Positions 37,065 to 47,682 of a stretch of DNA of 64,000 bases are shown piece by piece (positions within the stretch are counted from its first letter, which is position 1; every line of letters starts with the position of its first letter). Below the pieces are notes generated by a model. It did not search any database. It was not told the origin of the DNA and saw only the letters and a list, made by a program, of their open reading frames with translations. A program made the translations under genes and the position numbers. Source of the stretch: Gimesia algae (lineage in GTDB: Bacteria; Planctomycetota; Planctomycetia; Planctomycetales; Planctomycetaceae); NCBI RefSeq assembly GCF_007746795.1, contig NZ_CP036343.1, positions 4,997,357 to 5,061,356 of the forward strand. Direction: 5' to 3'.

Positions 37065-37625
37065 ATGGGATTATTCTCTGGCATAAAAAGTCGCCTTTTT
37101 CCGCCTGAACTAAGTCGTGTTGCAAAGACTGATGACGCTTCAACAATAGCAGAGCGTATTTCAAGGACATCGATTGTAGTTATTGCCGCGGATTTAGGAG
37201 ATTCGATTTCGTTCGACACTGATCAACAATCCGTTATCGCACTGGTTGAAGCCGCCACACAGAAAAAAACATTTGACGGCAGCGTTCACAAATATGAGAT
37301 AGATGGTGCTACTTTTCTACCGATCTTCACTGACGTTCCAACTGCCGAGGCTTTCTGCGGTGCATATTGCGGATTGCTAAACCACATTCATGCATTCCGA
37401 CTATTTACCGCTCCCGGTGCATACCTTCGTGACTGGATAGCTGAGCAAGATTTCATCGTCGTAAATCCTCAAAGCCACAACGAAGTGGAAATTGATCGCA
37501 GTAATTCACTCATGATTCGTGAACAGCTTCCCAATCCTGATCAAATAAACGAAATACAATTCACATCATTGGTCATCCCCATGATCGGTATTTCACAGAC
37601 TGTTGAATTCGCACCTGATACGTAA
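37065..37625 (+). CDS. SseB-like domain protein
   Basis: 186 residues, no signal peptide. The middle carries 'YEIDGATFLPIFTDVPTAEAF' and 'FRLFTAPGAYLRDWIAEQDFIVVNPQSHNEVEI'. This pattern, with the external-value comparison 'LPIFTD' and the 'NPxS' turn, resembles the SseB N-terminal domain. Function is unknown in this family outside a few enhancers of sulfur-starvation phenotypes. It stands alone, with AT-rich flanks. The assignment is tentative. Confidence 0.6.
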   Translation: MGLFSGIKSRLFPPELSRVAKTDDASTIAERISRTSIVVIAADLGDSISFDTDQQSVIALVEAATQKKTFDGSVHKYEIDGATFLPIFTDVPTAEAFCGAYCGLLNHIHAFRLFTAPGAYLRDWIAEQDFIVVNPQSHNEVEIDRSNSLMIREQLPNPDQINEIQFTSLVIPMIGISQTVEFAPDT

Positions 37626-37767
37626 CGGTATCACAAGGAATTATGCTACTCCGATCGACAACACCAAGATAGAAACATCTACTCGTGCCTTCAGAAAAGA
37701 CAGAAGGATAATAAAACACTTCACGGCACAGTCGATCCTGCACCGCAAAGCGTCTGTGTTATCGATT

Positions 37768-38688
<921 letters not shown>

Positions 38689-39157
38689 GTCAACTCCTTG
38701 ATGTCTGGACGTGTGGCGGACAATTTCCGTTTGGTTATTTCAATTCAATAAGTCACAAGTATCCATCTTGACGATATTGTAACATTCTTTACTAAAACAT
38801 GGCACTCAGAATGCAGCCGGTTTTCACGCCGGAGCCTAAAATTCCTGAGGGGAGATTTTGCCTGTTGGATATCCCAATGCTGCCTTCTCCGGCCTCAATC
38901 ATATTCACAATGAAAGCGTAAGATTCTCTCGATCGATATTACGTAAACCTGCTCGGTTTTCCCAGACAATCTGAACGTCATAAATGATTTACAGGGTACC
39001 CATTGATAATCTATAGTTACACTGATCGCTTTAGATTGCATTATTGTCTGTCTCTCAATAGTTCGTCAGAGCAGTATTGACGACGCATTTGCTGGAGAGA
39101 CTTTTTCGCGAAGCAGATGCGACACTGAAATACAACCAGTAGCAGGAATATGGCAGG
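38689..39157. other. Intergenic, no gene seen
   Basis: 469 AT-leaning bases between two divergent genes. No coding frame, repeat or strong hairpin was found. Confidence 0.4.
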
Positions 39158-39523
39158 ATGAACACCAAACCCGACCACGATGAACGCATGGCAAAACTGA
39201 CGTTTGCTGAAGTGTATCCACACTATGTGACAAAGGTCGAAAAGAAAGACCGGACCAAAGCGGAATTGCATCAGGTCATCACCTGGCTGACGGGCTTCAA
39301 TGAAAAGACGATGCAGAAACACATCAAAGACAAAACCACGTTTCAACAATTTTTTCAGAAAGCGAAATTAAATCCCAATGCACACCTGATTACAGGGGTG
39401 ATTTGCGGCTATCGGATAGAAGAGATTGAGAATCCACTCACGCAGCAGGTCAGGTACCTCGATAAGCTGGTCGACGAACTGGCAAAAGGGCGGAAGATGG
39501 AAAAAATATTGAGAACAGAATAA
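39158..39523 (+). CDS. DUF2200 family protein
   Basis: 121 residues. It reads 'RMAKLTFAEVYPHYVTKVEKK', 'VITWLTGFNEKTMQKHI', 'NPNAHLITGVICGYRIEEIENPL' and ends 'LVDELAKGRKMEKILR', the conserved core of DUF2200. These are small cytoplasmic proteins without known function, common in many bacteria. The truncated VOC gene follows after 35 bases in the same direction. Confidence 0.9.
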   Translation: MNTKPDHDERMAKLTFAEVYPHYVTKVEKKDRTKAELHQVITWLTGFNEKTMQKHIKDKTTFQQFFQKAKLNPNAHLITGVICGYRIEEIENPLTQQVRYLDKLVDELAKGRKMEKILRTE

Positions 39524-39558
39524 CAATCAACGGGAAGCCCTGTTAGCCAGGAGAGATT

Positions 39559-39852
39559 ATGACAGTCAAACGCATGGACAACGTCGGCATCGTGGTGGAA
39601 GACCTCGACGCCGCGATTGAATTCTTCGCCGAACTGGGTCTCGAACTTGAGGGACGTGCCCCCATCGAAGGAGACTGGGCAGATGGCGTCACGGGATTGC
39701 GTAACATGCGCGTTGAGATCGCCATGCTGCGTACCCCGGACGGCCACAGCCGTCTCGAGCTCTCCCGCTTCCTTGCCCCGCCTGTGGTCGTCGATCACCG
39801 CAGCGCTCCGGTGAACGCAAGCATGTCAGTCAGAATGTCTGCTGTTTTCTGA
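39559..39852 (+). pseudogene. Truncated VOC-family (glyoxalase-like) gene
   Basis: 97 codons. The first half is a clean VOC domain: 'VGIVVEDLDAAIEFFAELGLELEGRAPIEG', 'DGHSRLELSRFLAPPVV' and 'DHRSAPVNA'. Family members continue for another 40-50 residues with the second beta-alpha-beta-beta-beta unit and a metal-binding glutamate. Here the frame changes to 'SMSVRMSAVF' and stops. The missing half is not recognisable downstream. It is therefore a deletion or frameshift product that cannot form a complete active site. Confidence 0.7.
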
Positions 39853-40047
39853 CTGTTGTTTTGAATGGGATTGATGAGTCACGAGACAAAGATGAAGACT
39901 TCCCTACTTCAATTCACCCAGACATTCTTATTATAAAATCAATATTTAACAGACAAATCCTCCCGTATGTCTGATCAGATTCAGTACTTCAGTGCACTTT
40001 AACAGTTGTATCTAAAACTTGACCAGCAAAATCACAGTGAGTCTCTC

Positions 40048-41322
40048 ATGTTAAGATGTATCGCATCTGTGGTCGTTTTCGCAGCCCTGGGTTCAGGGTC
40101 CAGCTCCCAGGCAGATGACTTTCACCCCCGCAAACTGGAACCGGTAGAAACGGAACTGGTGGATCTCATCCAGAAGATGTATGCAGAATACGACAACTAC
40201 TATACTCAGGCTGAGAAAATCAAAGACAAACAGCAGCGAGACAAATATTTTGCAGACCATGATCCGGCCACGAAATATGTTCCTCTGCTTACCGAATTTG
40301 AACGTACTCATCACGGCACACACGCCGGCCTGATGGCAGTGCGTAAATTAATTCATCTAGGTGGTGGAGGGGGGGAATTCGAGAACGCCCGCGATGTCGG
40401 TCGGCGACAAACTTTGCAAGTTCTCAAAGACTACGGCCAGACCCGTGAGTTTCCTGAAATCATTCGCTCTCTTGATACCGGAAACTTCGAACCGCAAGTC
40501 GAAGTCACCTTGAATCAGATCATCAAAGATCCGCAGGTATCAGAGGATAATCGCCTGTATGCCAGTTTTGTGTTAGCGCGCCTGTCTTTGAAGTTAAGAA
40601 ACTGGCAGCAGAGCTGGGAACGTCGACTCAAGGAACTGCAGAATGGAAGCGATGTATCTTATCCTAGAGAAAAAGAATCTCTTTTGAGCTGGAAGGCATT
40701 GGCCAAGTCAGAAAATAAGCTGGACGAGGTCGAACAGGAAGCAATCCAGATTCTCGAAACGCTGAGTTCCAGTAATTCGGAAGTGCGCCAACCAGGTGTT
40801 ACCAACATCGATGACAATTGGCATATCATTGAATTCGATTCTGAAAAGACGAAATCAAAGCCGACGCTGAAAGAAATGGCAGCGGGCCTGCTGTTTAAAG
40901 AACGTCACTTAAAGGAAGGCCAACCAGCTCCCGATTTGAAACTTAAACTCGTATCCGGCGAAAACTGGTCGCTCGCAGACCAGTTGGGAAAAACGGTGAT
41001 CATCCAGTTTTCATTCAAAGGCTGTGGTCCCTGTGAAGCAATGTACCCCGACCTTCGGGAACTTGCGGCAAAACACAATGAGAAGCTGACCATTCTCAGC
41101 ATCATGGCAGATGAAAAGCAAGAGGACACCACTGATGCCGTTAAATCGGGAAAGATAACATGGAACGTGTATTGGGACGACTTCGGAGGTCCCGTCGCCA
41201 CCCAATGGGCCGTAACGGGTTTTCCAACAGTTTACGTGATAGGGCCGGATGGGAAGATTGTGACCTATCGTCTCCGAGGTGAGAAACTGAAAGCAAAAAT
41301 CGCCGAATTGACACGATGCTAA
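40048..41322 (+). CDS. Exported TlpA-like thioredoxin-fold protein
   Basis: 424 residues from the ATG at 40048 with GTGAG upstream; the frame is open to 40006. Signal peptide 'MLRCIASVVVFAALGSGSSS'. The first 280 residues are helical and unassigned ('LIQKMYAEYDNYYTQAEKIK'). The C-terminal 140 residues are a TlpA/AhpC-type domain: 'GQPAPDLKLKLVSGENWSLA', 'FSFKGCGPCEAMYPDL' with CGPC, and 'WAVTGFPTVYVIGPDGKI' with the cis-proline. It likely acts as a periplasmic thiol-disulfide reductase. It stands alone. Confidence 0.88.
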   Translation: MLRCIASVVVFAALGSGSSSQADDFHPRKLEPVETELVDLIQKMYAEYDNYYTQAEKIKDKQQRDKYFADHDPATKYVPLLTEFERTHHGTHAGLMAVRKLIHLGGGGGEFENARDVGRRQTLQVLKDYGQTREFPEIIRSLDTGNFEPQVEVTLNQIIKDPQVSEDNRLYASFVLARLSLKLRNWQQSWERRLKELQNGSDVSYPREKESLLSWKALAKSENKLDEVEQEAIQILETLSSSNSEVRQPGVTNIDDNWHIIEFDSEKTKSKPTLKEMAAGLLFKERHLKEGQPAPDLKLKLVSGENWSLADQLGKTVIIQFSFKGCGPCEAMYPDLRELAAKHNEKLTILSIMADEKQEDTTDAVKSGKITWNVYWDDFGGPVATQWAVTGFPTVYVIGPDGKIVTYRLRGEKLKAKIAELTRC

Positions 41323-41528
41323 TTGGGTGATCCAGATGTCAGCAAAAAAACGACTCGGCATTGTATTGGTCGCCGCTGGTCTCTGCGTGATCTGGAGATC
41401 CTCGATTGCAGTACCGTTTGAAGCGGAACCCCTTCATTGTTCAAGACGTTGCAATGTGGCCCCATTTGTGACATAGTCGGCGCAGGAATACTTTCTTACC
41501 AGATTCTTCTTGCGTGGGATGTGAGTTC

Positions 41529-42506
41529 ATGGTTTGGCTTTTCGTTTCAATCATCGTGTTTATCGCCTTGTCCGGTTTGATGGCCGCGGTTGATGCAGCT
41601 GTTCTGAGCGTTTCGCATCCGGAGATTGATGAACTGATTCAACGTGGCAAATACGGTGCGAGACGACTGCGGAAAGTAAAGCAGAAACTGACTCATTCCC
41701 TGGCCGTGATCGTGATTCTCACTAATCTGATCAATGTACTCGGGCCGATTCTCGTCAGCCAGCAGGCATTCAGACTTTACGGAGCACAGGTCCTGGTTCC
41801 CATCACGATTGTGCTTATGCTCGGAACGATCGTGTTCTCGGAAGTCATTCCCAAAGCTCTGGGATCACATTATGCACCGCAATTGGCACGGTGGTCAGCC
41901 CCCGTAATTCGCACACTGGGAATCGTCATCTATCCACTCAGTGTTACGCTTGCCTGGTTTTCAGACAAGGTGAAACGGGGACAAAGGAGAATCGGAACAG
42001 AAACACAGATCCGCGCGCTCGTCAAACTGGGTCAAAAAGGGGGCCACATCGAACCGACCGAAGGCCACATGATCTTCCGGACCTTTCGCCTCAATGATCG
42101 AACGGCTCAAGACATCATGACACCGCTAGGAAAGGTCGCTTCCATTCCTGCATCAGCCACGGTCAACGAAGCGGCAGAGATCATTCGCACGAATGCGTTT
42201 TCGCGCTACCCGGTATTCCGAAAATCCCCTGACGATATTCAGGGCATGCTGATCGCCCGCGATGTATTGAGGTCGCTTGCCGATGGTGAGGGAGAGACAT
42301 CCGTCACCGCGATCATGCTCGCGCCGTTTGTCGTTAACGCCGAAACGCACGCTGACGAACTGTTGCTGGAGTTCCGCACACGCCACCAGCATCTGGCCGT
42401 CGTTCAGCAAAGGGCTCAAACAATCGGCATTGTGACATTGGAAGACGTCCTGGAAGAAATCGTAGGTGAAATTGAAGATGAGAAGGATGTGGTAGCGAGA
42501 CAGTAA
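41529..42506 (+). CDS. DUF21 (CNNM)/CBS-domain membrane protein, possible magnesium/divalent cation transporter
   Basis: 325 residues from the ATG at 41529 with GTGAG upstream; a GTG at 41514 would add five residues. The N-terminal 150 residues form the DUF21 membrane domain ('LMAAVDAAVLSVSHPEIDEL', 'LGTIVFSEVIPKALG'). A CBS pair follows: 'QDIMTPLGKVASIPASATV', 'FSRYPVFRKSPDDIQGML' and 'TIGIVTLEDVLEEIVGEIEDE'. The C-terminal CorC_HlyC domain of longer relatives is absent. Relatives act in cation efflux or homeostasis. Confidence 0.88.
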   Translation: MVWLFVSIIVFIALSGLMAAVDAAVLSVSHPEIDELIQRGKYGARRLRKVKQKLTHSLAVIVILTNLINVLGPILVSQQAFRLYGAQVLVPITIVLMLGTIVFSEVIPKALGSHYAPQLARWSAPVIRTLGIVIYPLSVTLAWFSDKVKRGQRRIGTETQIRALVKLGQKGGHIEPTEGHMIFRTFRLNDRTAQDIMTPLGKVASIPASATVNEAAEIIRTNAFSRYPVFRKSPDDIQGMLIARDVLRSLADGEGETSVTAIMLAPFVVNAETHADELLLEFRTRHQHLAVVQQRAQTIGIVTLEDVLEEIVGEIEDEKDVVARQ

Positions 42507-42809
42507 TGCCGAAAGGGTCTGTTTTGAATTGAAGCTGCTACATCTTAGTCGACCGCCAAATAGATCAGAGATTACTCGATATTCGTTCTTTCCATCTGAT
42601 GGGGATACATCGACTGGCACCGATTACTTACACGACGAATATTACATATATCTATCGATTGACACACTTAAGACTGCTCGGTCGTCTCTGAATCATTCTG
42701 TTGTGAACTCAAATCCAGATAGCTTACTATTGATTAGAGACAAAAATCCTGATAGCATGCGATAGAAGCAAATTCTGTCTATCAATGATTATACGCCCCA
42801 GTCGATCAT
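42507..42809. other. Intergenic, no gene seen
   Basis: 303 bases. A 78-codon plus-strand frame exists but lacks a ribosome-binding site and family features. No promoter or repeat is obvious. Confidence 0.35.
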
Positions 42810-43790
42810 ATGAATCTCCCTGCAAAGTCCATAGTACTTGGAACGCTCCTTGGTGGTGCCGTCGGCGACGCGATTGGGGCGCCTTTCGAGGGACTGTGGA
42901 CCGACTCAATTCCATCGGCTGACTCTTTGGCTGCCTCTTTCCATGAGTATCACGGTTATCCGAATGGACAATACACCGACGACACTCAACTGACGCTTGC
43001 GACGATTCAGTCTATCATTGAGCAAGATGACATCATTGTTGCTGATGTTGCCCGTCATATCGCGGAGCTATGGCGGCATCATTCTGTCATCGGTCCCGGC
43101 GGTGCCTGTACCCAGGCCGCCGAGCGGTACCTTGCCACCGGTGACCATCGCAACATGGGGGCCCCAGTTGGTCAAGCTGGCAATGGCACCGCAATGCGTA
43201 CCGCTGCACTGGGGCTATGGTTCGACAGTGACGAGTCACTGATTCCGGTGGTCGCTGAAGTCTCGCGTATCACACATCAGGATTCACGAAGCGTCGCCGG
43301 GGGTATCGTAATCGCTATGGCAGCAAATCTACTGTCTTCAGACAGCGACATCGTTCCACACTCTTTCTGCAGGAGACTTGCGGACTCTTGCCGTGACATC
43401 AATTCCGAGATGGCTGACCTGCTCCAACGATTGCCGAATTACCTCAATGATGAAGGTGTGATGGATTTCATCGCCCATGCCGGGCAACGCACACCGGAAT
43501 TCGATAAACCGATCATCACGCCATTCATCATTCCAACGGTATTGGCCTCAATCTATAGCATCCTTGCTCAACCGGATTCATGGGTCGGAGCTGTCACTTT
43601 CGCCGTACGCCTAGGCGGCGATGTCGATACGCTGGGTGCCATCGTGGGCGCACTGGCTGGTGCACGGCACGGCATTGATACGATACCGCAGAATCTGATT
43701 GACTGCTTGCAGGATGCAAGAGACATTCAAGTGCTGGCAACCCGATACCATTTGGCAATTCACGCTCAAGCAGGAGAATCCGGCAGATAA
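42810..43790 (+). CDS. ADP-ribosylglycohydrolase family protein
   Basis: 326 residues, close to the family size. Signature stretches are 'GTLLGGAVGDAIGAPFEGL', 'YTDDTQLTLATIQSII', 'GPGGACTQAAERYL', 'GNGTAMRTAALGLWF' and the C-terminal 'RLGGDVDTLGAIVGALAGARHG'. The aspartates in YTDDT and GGDVDT bind two magnesium ions in relatives that remove ADP-ribose from arginine or related adducts. It is cytosolic. A long inverted repeat follows the stop. No ADP-ribosyltransferase is nearby. Confidence 0.93.
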   Translation: MNLPAKSIVLGTLLGGAVGDAIGAPFEGLWTDSIPSADSLAASFHEYHGYPNGQYTDDTQLTLATIQSIIEQDDIIVADVARHIAELWRHHSVIGPGGACTQAAERYLATGDHRNMGAPVGQAGNGTAMRTAALGLWFDSDESLIPVVAEVSRITHQDSRSVAGGIVIAMAANLLSSDSDIVPHSFCRRLADSCRDINSEMADLLQRLPNYLNDEGVMDFIAHAGQRTPEFDKPIITPFIIPTVLASIYSILAQPDSWVGAVTFAVRLGGDVDTLGAIVGALAGARHGIDTIPQNLIDCLQDARDIQVLATRYHLAIHAQAGESGR

Positions 43791-43811
43791 CCATTGCGTA
43801 AACCCGAGTTG

Positions 43812-43870
43812 CAGCATACCCATTCCCTGAACCCTGACTCTCTCATCAAAACGGGTTATGGGTTATGCTG
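43812..43870. terminator. Inverted repeat between convergent genes (bidirectional terminator candidate)
   Basis: CAGCATA-CCCAT (43812-43823) pairs with ATGGGTTATGCTG (43858-43870) across a 34-base loop. It lies between the stops of the ADP-ribosylglycohydrolase and carbonic anhydrase genes. The long loop and lack of a T tract make it a weak terminator call. Confidence 0.4.
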
Positions 43871-43961
43871 ATTGTCTTACTCGTCCGGTCGCCAAAACCG
43901 ACTGCAATTGGCATCCACTCCAACGTCGCTATTAAGTTTGAAATTTACAACAGCACACCTG

Positions 43962-44744
43962 CTACTGCTCGAGAAAACTGACTTTACCGGAGTCCATGTT
44001 ATAAATGCCGCCGATGATTTTGATCTCGCCCTTGGCTTCCATTTCTTTCAACACCGGGCTGTTCATACGGATGCGGTCGATGGTACCTAAGACGTTCTGC
44101 TTGGTGACCATTTCGACGAATTTCACATTCTGGCTCGTTTTGTCGCCATCGTAGTCTTTAAAATGGTCGATGGCTGGCTTGATGTTGGTCAGCATCGCTG
44201 TGATGTTACCCAGTTTGGCCCCGTCGATGGCTCCTCGGATAGCGCCACAATGTTCGTGCCCCAGAACAAAGACCAGCTTCGCTCCAGATAAATTACAGGC
44301 GAACTCCATGCTGCCCAGGATATCGGTATTTTCAAAGTTGCCGGCGACCCGCGCGACGAAGATGTCGCCGATGCCACGATCAAAAACATCCTCAACCGGA
44401 ATTCGTGAATCCACGCAGGAAAGAATGATCGCTTTGGGATACTGGCCGAGAGACGACTCACGAACCTGTTTGGAATGATCGCGTTCTGTCAGTGTTCCTG
44501 CGACAAAACGTTGATTTCCTTCTTTGAGCAGCGTAATGACCTGATCCGGAGTCAGCGCGTCTTGCTCTGCTTGTGTTAAAACACGATTTACCAGCGGTTT
44601 GACATCGGCTTCCGTTTCGGAACCTTCAGTGTCCCCTTTCTTGTCCACAGCGACCGTAGCCGCCGGTTGATTCTGTGCGCATCCCGCCACAATCATCACA
44701 AACAGACAACAGGTCAGCAGCAGATTTGAATTCATTTTGATCAT
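43962..44744 (-). CDS. Lipoprotein beta-class carbonic anhydrase
   Basis: 260 residues; AAGGA sits 8 bases before the ATG. The leader ends in a lipobox (VMIVAGC, cysteine 22), followed by a flexible linker. Beta-class zinc ligands are C110-x-D112-x-R114 ('SCVDSR') and H163/C166 ('GHEHCG'). The body includes 'AKAIILSC'-type strand PKAIILSC and 'VARVAGNFENTDILGSMEF'. It interconverts CO2 and bicarbonate, here predicted at the membrane outside the cytoplasm. The stop is in a convergent gap; its 5' side shares a divergent gap with repeat copy 4. Confidence 0.93.
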   Translation of the reverse strand: MIKMNSNLLLTCCLFVMIVAGCAQNQPAATVAVDKKGDTEGSETEADVKPLVNRVLTQAEQDALTPDQVITLLKEGNQRFVAGTLTERDHSKQVRESSLGQYPKAIILSCVDSRIPVEDVFDRGIGDIFVARVAGNFENTDILGSMEFACNLSGAKLVFVLGHEHCGAIRGAIDGAKLGNITAMLTNIKPAIDHFKDYDGDKTSQNVKFVEMVTKQNVLGTIDRIRMNSPVLKEMEAKGEIKIIGGIYNMDSGKVSFLEQ

Positions 44745-44792
44745 CTTGGTTTTTCCTTATGGCATCTCATTTATCGTGGCGGTCAGTCTATC

Positions 44793-44886
44793 TAGAGCGC
44801 ATCAAATTTAACCATAGCGTCTCTCAATCTAGTATACTCGGTCCAAATGGCCCTGGAGACGCTACAGTAAAACTGGACACAGTCTA
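44793..44886 (-). repeat. Dispersed hairpin repeat, copy 4
   Basis: 94 bases in reverse orientation. The inner stem TAGCGTCTC / GAGACGCTA is intact, and TA borders both ends. It lies in the divergent gap between the carbonic anhydrase and UPF0261 genes, about 50 bp upstream of the carbonic anhydrase start. Confidence 0.9.
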
Positions 44887-45122
44887 TCTGTTGGGAACTC
44901 TACCTCACAACAGGAAGTCGCGTAGTAAACAGACACTGAATATGAGTAAATATCTTTAATCCGATCCCGAACGAAGAGCACAGGCACTACAGATGGACCC
45001 GATCTGCTTCCCTCAGTAAACTTCTACCTAGCTTGACAAATTCAGACATGCATACCCACTATGAACCATTGTTTGAGCAGAAAACCAGTTGAGAGATCGA
45101 AATGGAACAGGAAGGAACCCGC
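44887..45122. other. Intergenic upstream of the UPF0261 operon
   Basis: About 235 bases between repeat copy 4 and the operon start. No consensus promoter stands out. The plus-strand frame crossing repeat copy 4 is not a gene. Confidence 0.35.
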
Positions 45123-46343
45123 ATGCGAAAGACCATCTATGCGCTCGCCACGATGGATACCAAAGCTGATGAACTCTGCTTTGTAGCGGATTCCATTCGT
45201 AATGCAGGGCTCGACGTCGTGCTGGTTGACTTGAGTACCCGCGGCCATTCGGACCAGACCGACATTTCTGCGCAGTCGATTCTCGCGTCACATCCCGACG
45301 GTCCCGATCTGTTGCTCAAACATACCGACAGGGGACAGGCGGTAACTGCGATGGCAGCAGCGCTGCGAGCCTGGCTGCCCGATCAGATCAATAAAAAACA
45401 GGTGGCTGGTGTGATCGCGATTGGCGGGAGCGGGGGTACTGCAATTGTCGCGTCCGCGTTTCAGGCACTGCCCATCGGCTTTCCCAAGTTGATTGTCTCA
45501 ACGGTCGCCAGCGGAAACACACAGCCTTATGTGGGACACAGTGACATCACAATGATGTATTCGGTCGTCGATGTCGCGGGGCTCAACTCGGTATCGCGGC
45601 GGGTACTGAGTAACTCAGCCCATGCAATCGCAGGGATGGCGATTCACTCACAAGAAATCACAGAAGAACGGCCTGCCCTTGGCATGACAATGTTTGGCGT
45701 CACGACTCCCTGTGTCGACATGGTACGCGAGAACCTGGAAAAAAAAGGCTTCGATCCCCTGGTCTTTCACGCGACCGGCACGGGAGGTCAGGCGATGGAG
45801 AAACTGGTCGCCGATGGTCTGATTCGCGGCGTACTGGATATCACAACGACCGAAGTGGCCGACGAAGTCGTGGGAGGTATCATGCCCGGCGGTCCCCAGC
45901 GGTTCGATACGATCATCAAATGCGGCATCCCCTACGTGTTGAGTCTGGGAGCCCTCGATATGGTCAACTTCGGTGCCCCTGAGACTGTTCCGGAACGGTT
46001 TGCCGACCGCCAGTTTCTCGTACACAATCCACAAGTCACGCTGATGCGGACGACTGCGGAAGAGAATCGACAGTTTGCAAAATGGATTGCTGCTAAAATC
46101 AACCGATCAATCGCTCCCGTCGAAATGCTGATTCCCGAACAGGGAGTTTCCATGCTGGATAAACAGGGAGAACCCTTCTATGATCCGGAGGCTGACCAGT
46201 GTCTGTTCGAGACTCTGGAACAGGAAATCCAGCAGACCGACGAACGACGCATTACCCGTCATGCTAGCCACATCAACGACGCTGCGTTTGCAGCAGCACT
46301 GGTCGCAGCATTCGAACGGGTGAGCGGAAATCAATTCCAATAG
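45123..46343 (+). CDS. UPF0261 / Tm-1-like ATP-binding protein
   Basis: 406 residues from the ATG at 45123, with GGAAGG upstream; a start at 45102 would add seven residues. Features: '[20 protein letters not shown]', '[35 protein letters not shown]', '[21 protein letters not shown]', '[12 protein letters not shown]' and '[19 protein letters not shown]'. This is the UPF0261 family, whose domain forms the N-terminal half of tomato Tm-1. The next gene encodes the matching C-terminal half, 26 bp away. Confidence 0.92.
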   Translation: MRKTIYALATMDTKADELCFVADSIRNAGLDVVLVDLSTRGHSDQTDISAQSILASHPDGPDLLLKHTDRGQAVTAMAAALRAWLPDQINKKQVAGVIAIGGSGGTAIVASAFQALPIGFPKLIVSTVASGNTQPYVGHSDITMMYSVVDVAGLNSVSRRVLSNSAHAIAGMAIHSQEITEERPALGMTMFGVTTPCVDMVRENLEKKGFDPLVFHATGTGGQAMEKLVADGLIRGVLDITTTEVADEVVGGIMPGGPQRFDTIIKCGIPYVLSLGALDMVNFGAPETVPERFADRQFLVHNPQVTLMRTTAEENRQFAKWIAAKINRSIAPVEMLIPEQGVSMLDKQGEPFYDPEADQCLFETLEQEIQQTDERRITRHASHINDAAFAAALVAAFERVSGNQFQ

Positions 46344-46369
46344 AGATACGAAACACGAGGAAACAGCTC

Positions 46370-47206
46370 ATGCCGGAATCCAGACAGGCCATTCTCAAGC
46401 GACTGCGTATGAAAATCGCGGCGGGGAAACCAATCATCGGCGGCGGCGCGGGCACCGGTCTGAGTGCCAAATGCGAAGAGGCAGGTGGCATCGACCTGAT
46501 AGTGATCTACAATTCAGGCCGTTATCGTATGGCTGGTCGCGGATCACTCGCGGGACTGATGCCCTACGGCAACGCGAATGAAATTGTCAAAGAGCTGGGA
46601 CGTGAAGTCCTGCCCGTCGTGGAAAAAACTCCCGTACTGGCAGGTGTCTGTGGCACCGACCCGTTCCTGCTGCGTGATCTGTTCCTGCAGGAATTGCAGG
46701 CGATGGGCTTTGCCGGCATACAAAACTTCCCCACTGTAGGGTTAATTGACGGGCAGTTCCGGGCCAATCTGGAAGAGACCGGCATGGGCTTCGATCTGGA
46801 AATTGACTGCATCCGCGCAGCACACGATCTCGATCTAATCACCACTCCTTACGCCTTCGACGCAGAACAGGCACGCCTGCTGACGGCCGCCGGTGCAGAT
46901 ATCATCGTTGCTCACATGGGACTGACGACCGGCGGATCCATCGGCGCCGCAACTGGCAAAACGCTGGATGATTCGGTGGACGCGATTCGACAGATGATTG
47001 ACGCCGCGAAAAACGAGCGGGACGATGTGCTGCTGCTCTGTCATGGCGGCCCGATTGCGATGCCCGACGATGCTCAGTATATTTTCGACCGTGTGCCAGG
47101 CATTGACGGATTCTACGGCGCCAGTTCCATGGAACGTCTTCCCACCGAAATCGCTGTGACCGCACAGGTTCGTCAGTTCGGAGAACTTTCCCTGTCAAAG
47201 ACGTAA
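46370..47206 (+). CDS. TIM-barrel protein of the PEP hydrolase-like family (Tm-1 C-terminal-type)
   Basis: 278 residues with ACGAGGA-type ribosome-binding site upstream. Features: '[37 protein letters not shown]', '[12 protein letters not shown]', '[19 protein letters not shown]', '[20 protein letters not shown]' and 'LLLCHGGPI'. These define the TIM-barrel family annotated as phosphoenolpyruvate hydrolase-like. It is regularly adjacent to, or fused with, UPF0261. It is in an operon with the genes on either side. The substrate is not known. Confidence 0.92.
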   Translation: MPESRQAILKRLRMKIAAGKPIIGGGAGTGLSAKCEEAGGIDLIVIYNSGRYRMAGRGSLAGLMPYGNANEIVKELGREVLPVVEKTPVLAGVCGTDPFLLRDLFLQELQAMGFAGIQNFPTVGLIDGQFRANLEETGMGFDLEIDCIRAAHDLDLITTPYAFDAEQARLLTAAGADIIVAHMGLTTGGSIGAATGKTLDDSVDAIRQMIDAAKNERDDVLLLCHGGPIAMPDDAQYIFDRVPGIDGFYGASSMERLPTEIAVTAQVRQFGELSLSKT

Positions 47207-47250
47207 CCGCGTCTCCTCGATCCTTAACTACCTGACCACAGGAATTCAAA

Positions 47251-47583
47251 ATGTATCGCTTAACCGTACTGTATGGACATCCGGATGACCCCGCTGAATT
47301 TGATCGCTATTATCACGAAGTTCACGTTCCGCTGGCGAAACAAATGAAAGGCTTAACCGGCTGGACCATCGGAAAATGCATCTCTGCCGAAGCAGGCAGT
47401 CCTCCGCCATATTACCTGATTGCCAGTCTGTATGCGGAATCGGCAGCCGGGATGCAGGCGGTTCTGGAAAGCCCGGAAGGCCAGGCCACCATCGCGGATG
47501 TCTCGAACTTTGCCACCGGCGGAGTGATGTTTATGTATGATGAGGAAGAGGTTTTGATTCCCCTTCATTTGCAGGGATCTTGA
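47251..47583 (+). CDS. EthD-family (dimeric alpha-beta barrel) protein
   Basis: 110 residues with CAGGA upstream. It reads 'YRLTVLYGHPDDPAEFDRYYHEVHVPLAKQM', then 'PPPYYLIASLYAESAAGMQAVLESPEGQATIADVSNFATGG', the EthD reductase-like ferredoxin-fold core. Members are linked to oxidative or catabolic steps but seldom characterised. It lies 44 bp after the TIM-barrel gene and is likely the third gene of that operon. Confidence 0.92.
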   Translation: MYRLTVLYGHPDDPAEFDRYYHEVHVPLAKQMKGLTGWTIGKCISAEAGSPPPYYLIASLYAESAAGMQAVLESPEGQATIADVSNFATGGVMFMYDEEEVLIPLHLQGS

Positions 47584-47682
47584 GACCGAATATTCCTGCC
47601 CCTGTTGCATTCTCACTTTAATTGTCCTTATAGTGAATTGATCTCATTTGATCATTCATCCCCTCAACAAGGTCACTACAAG

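Noticed and set aside
42529-42765. 78-codon plus-strand open frame between the DUF21/CBS and ADP-ribosylglycohydrolase genes
   Set aside because: AT-rich, no ribosome-binding site, low-complexity-like composition and no family.
44759-44959. 66-codon plus-strand open frame
   Set aside because: It crosses repeat copy 4 and is an accidental reading of the repeat.
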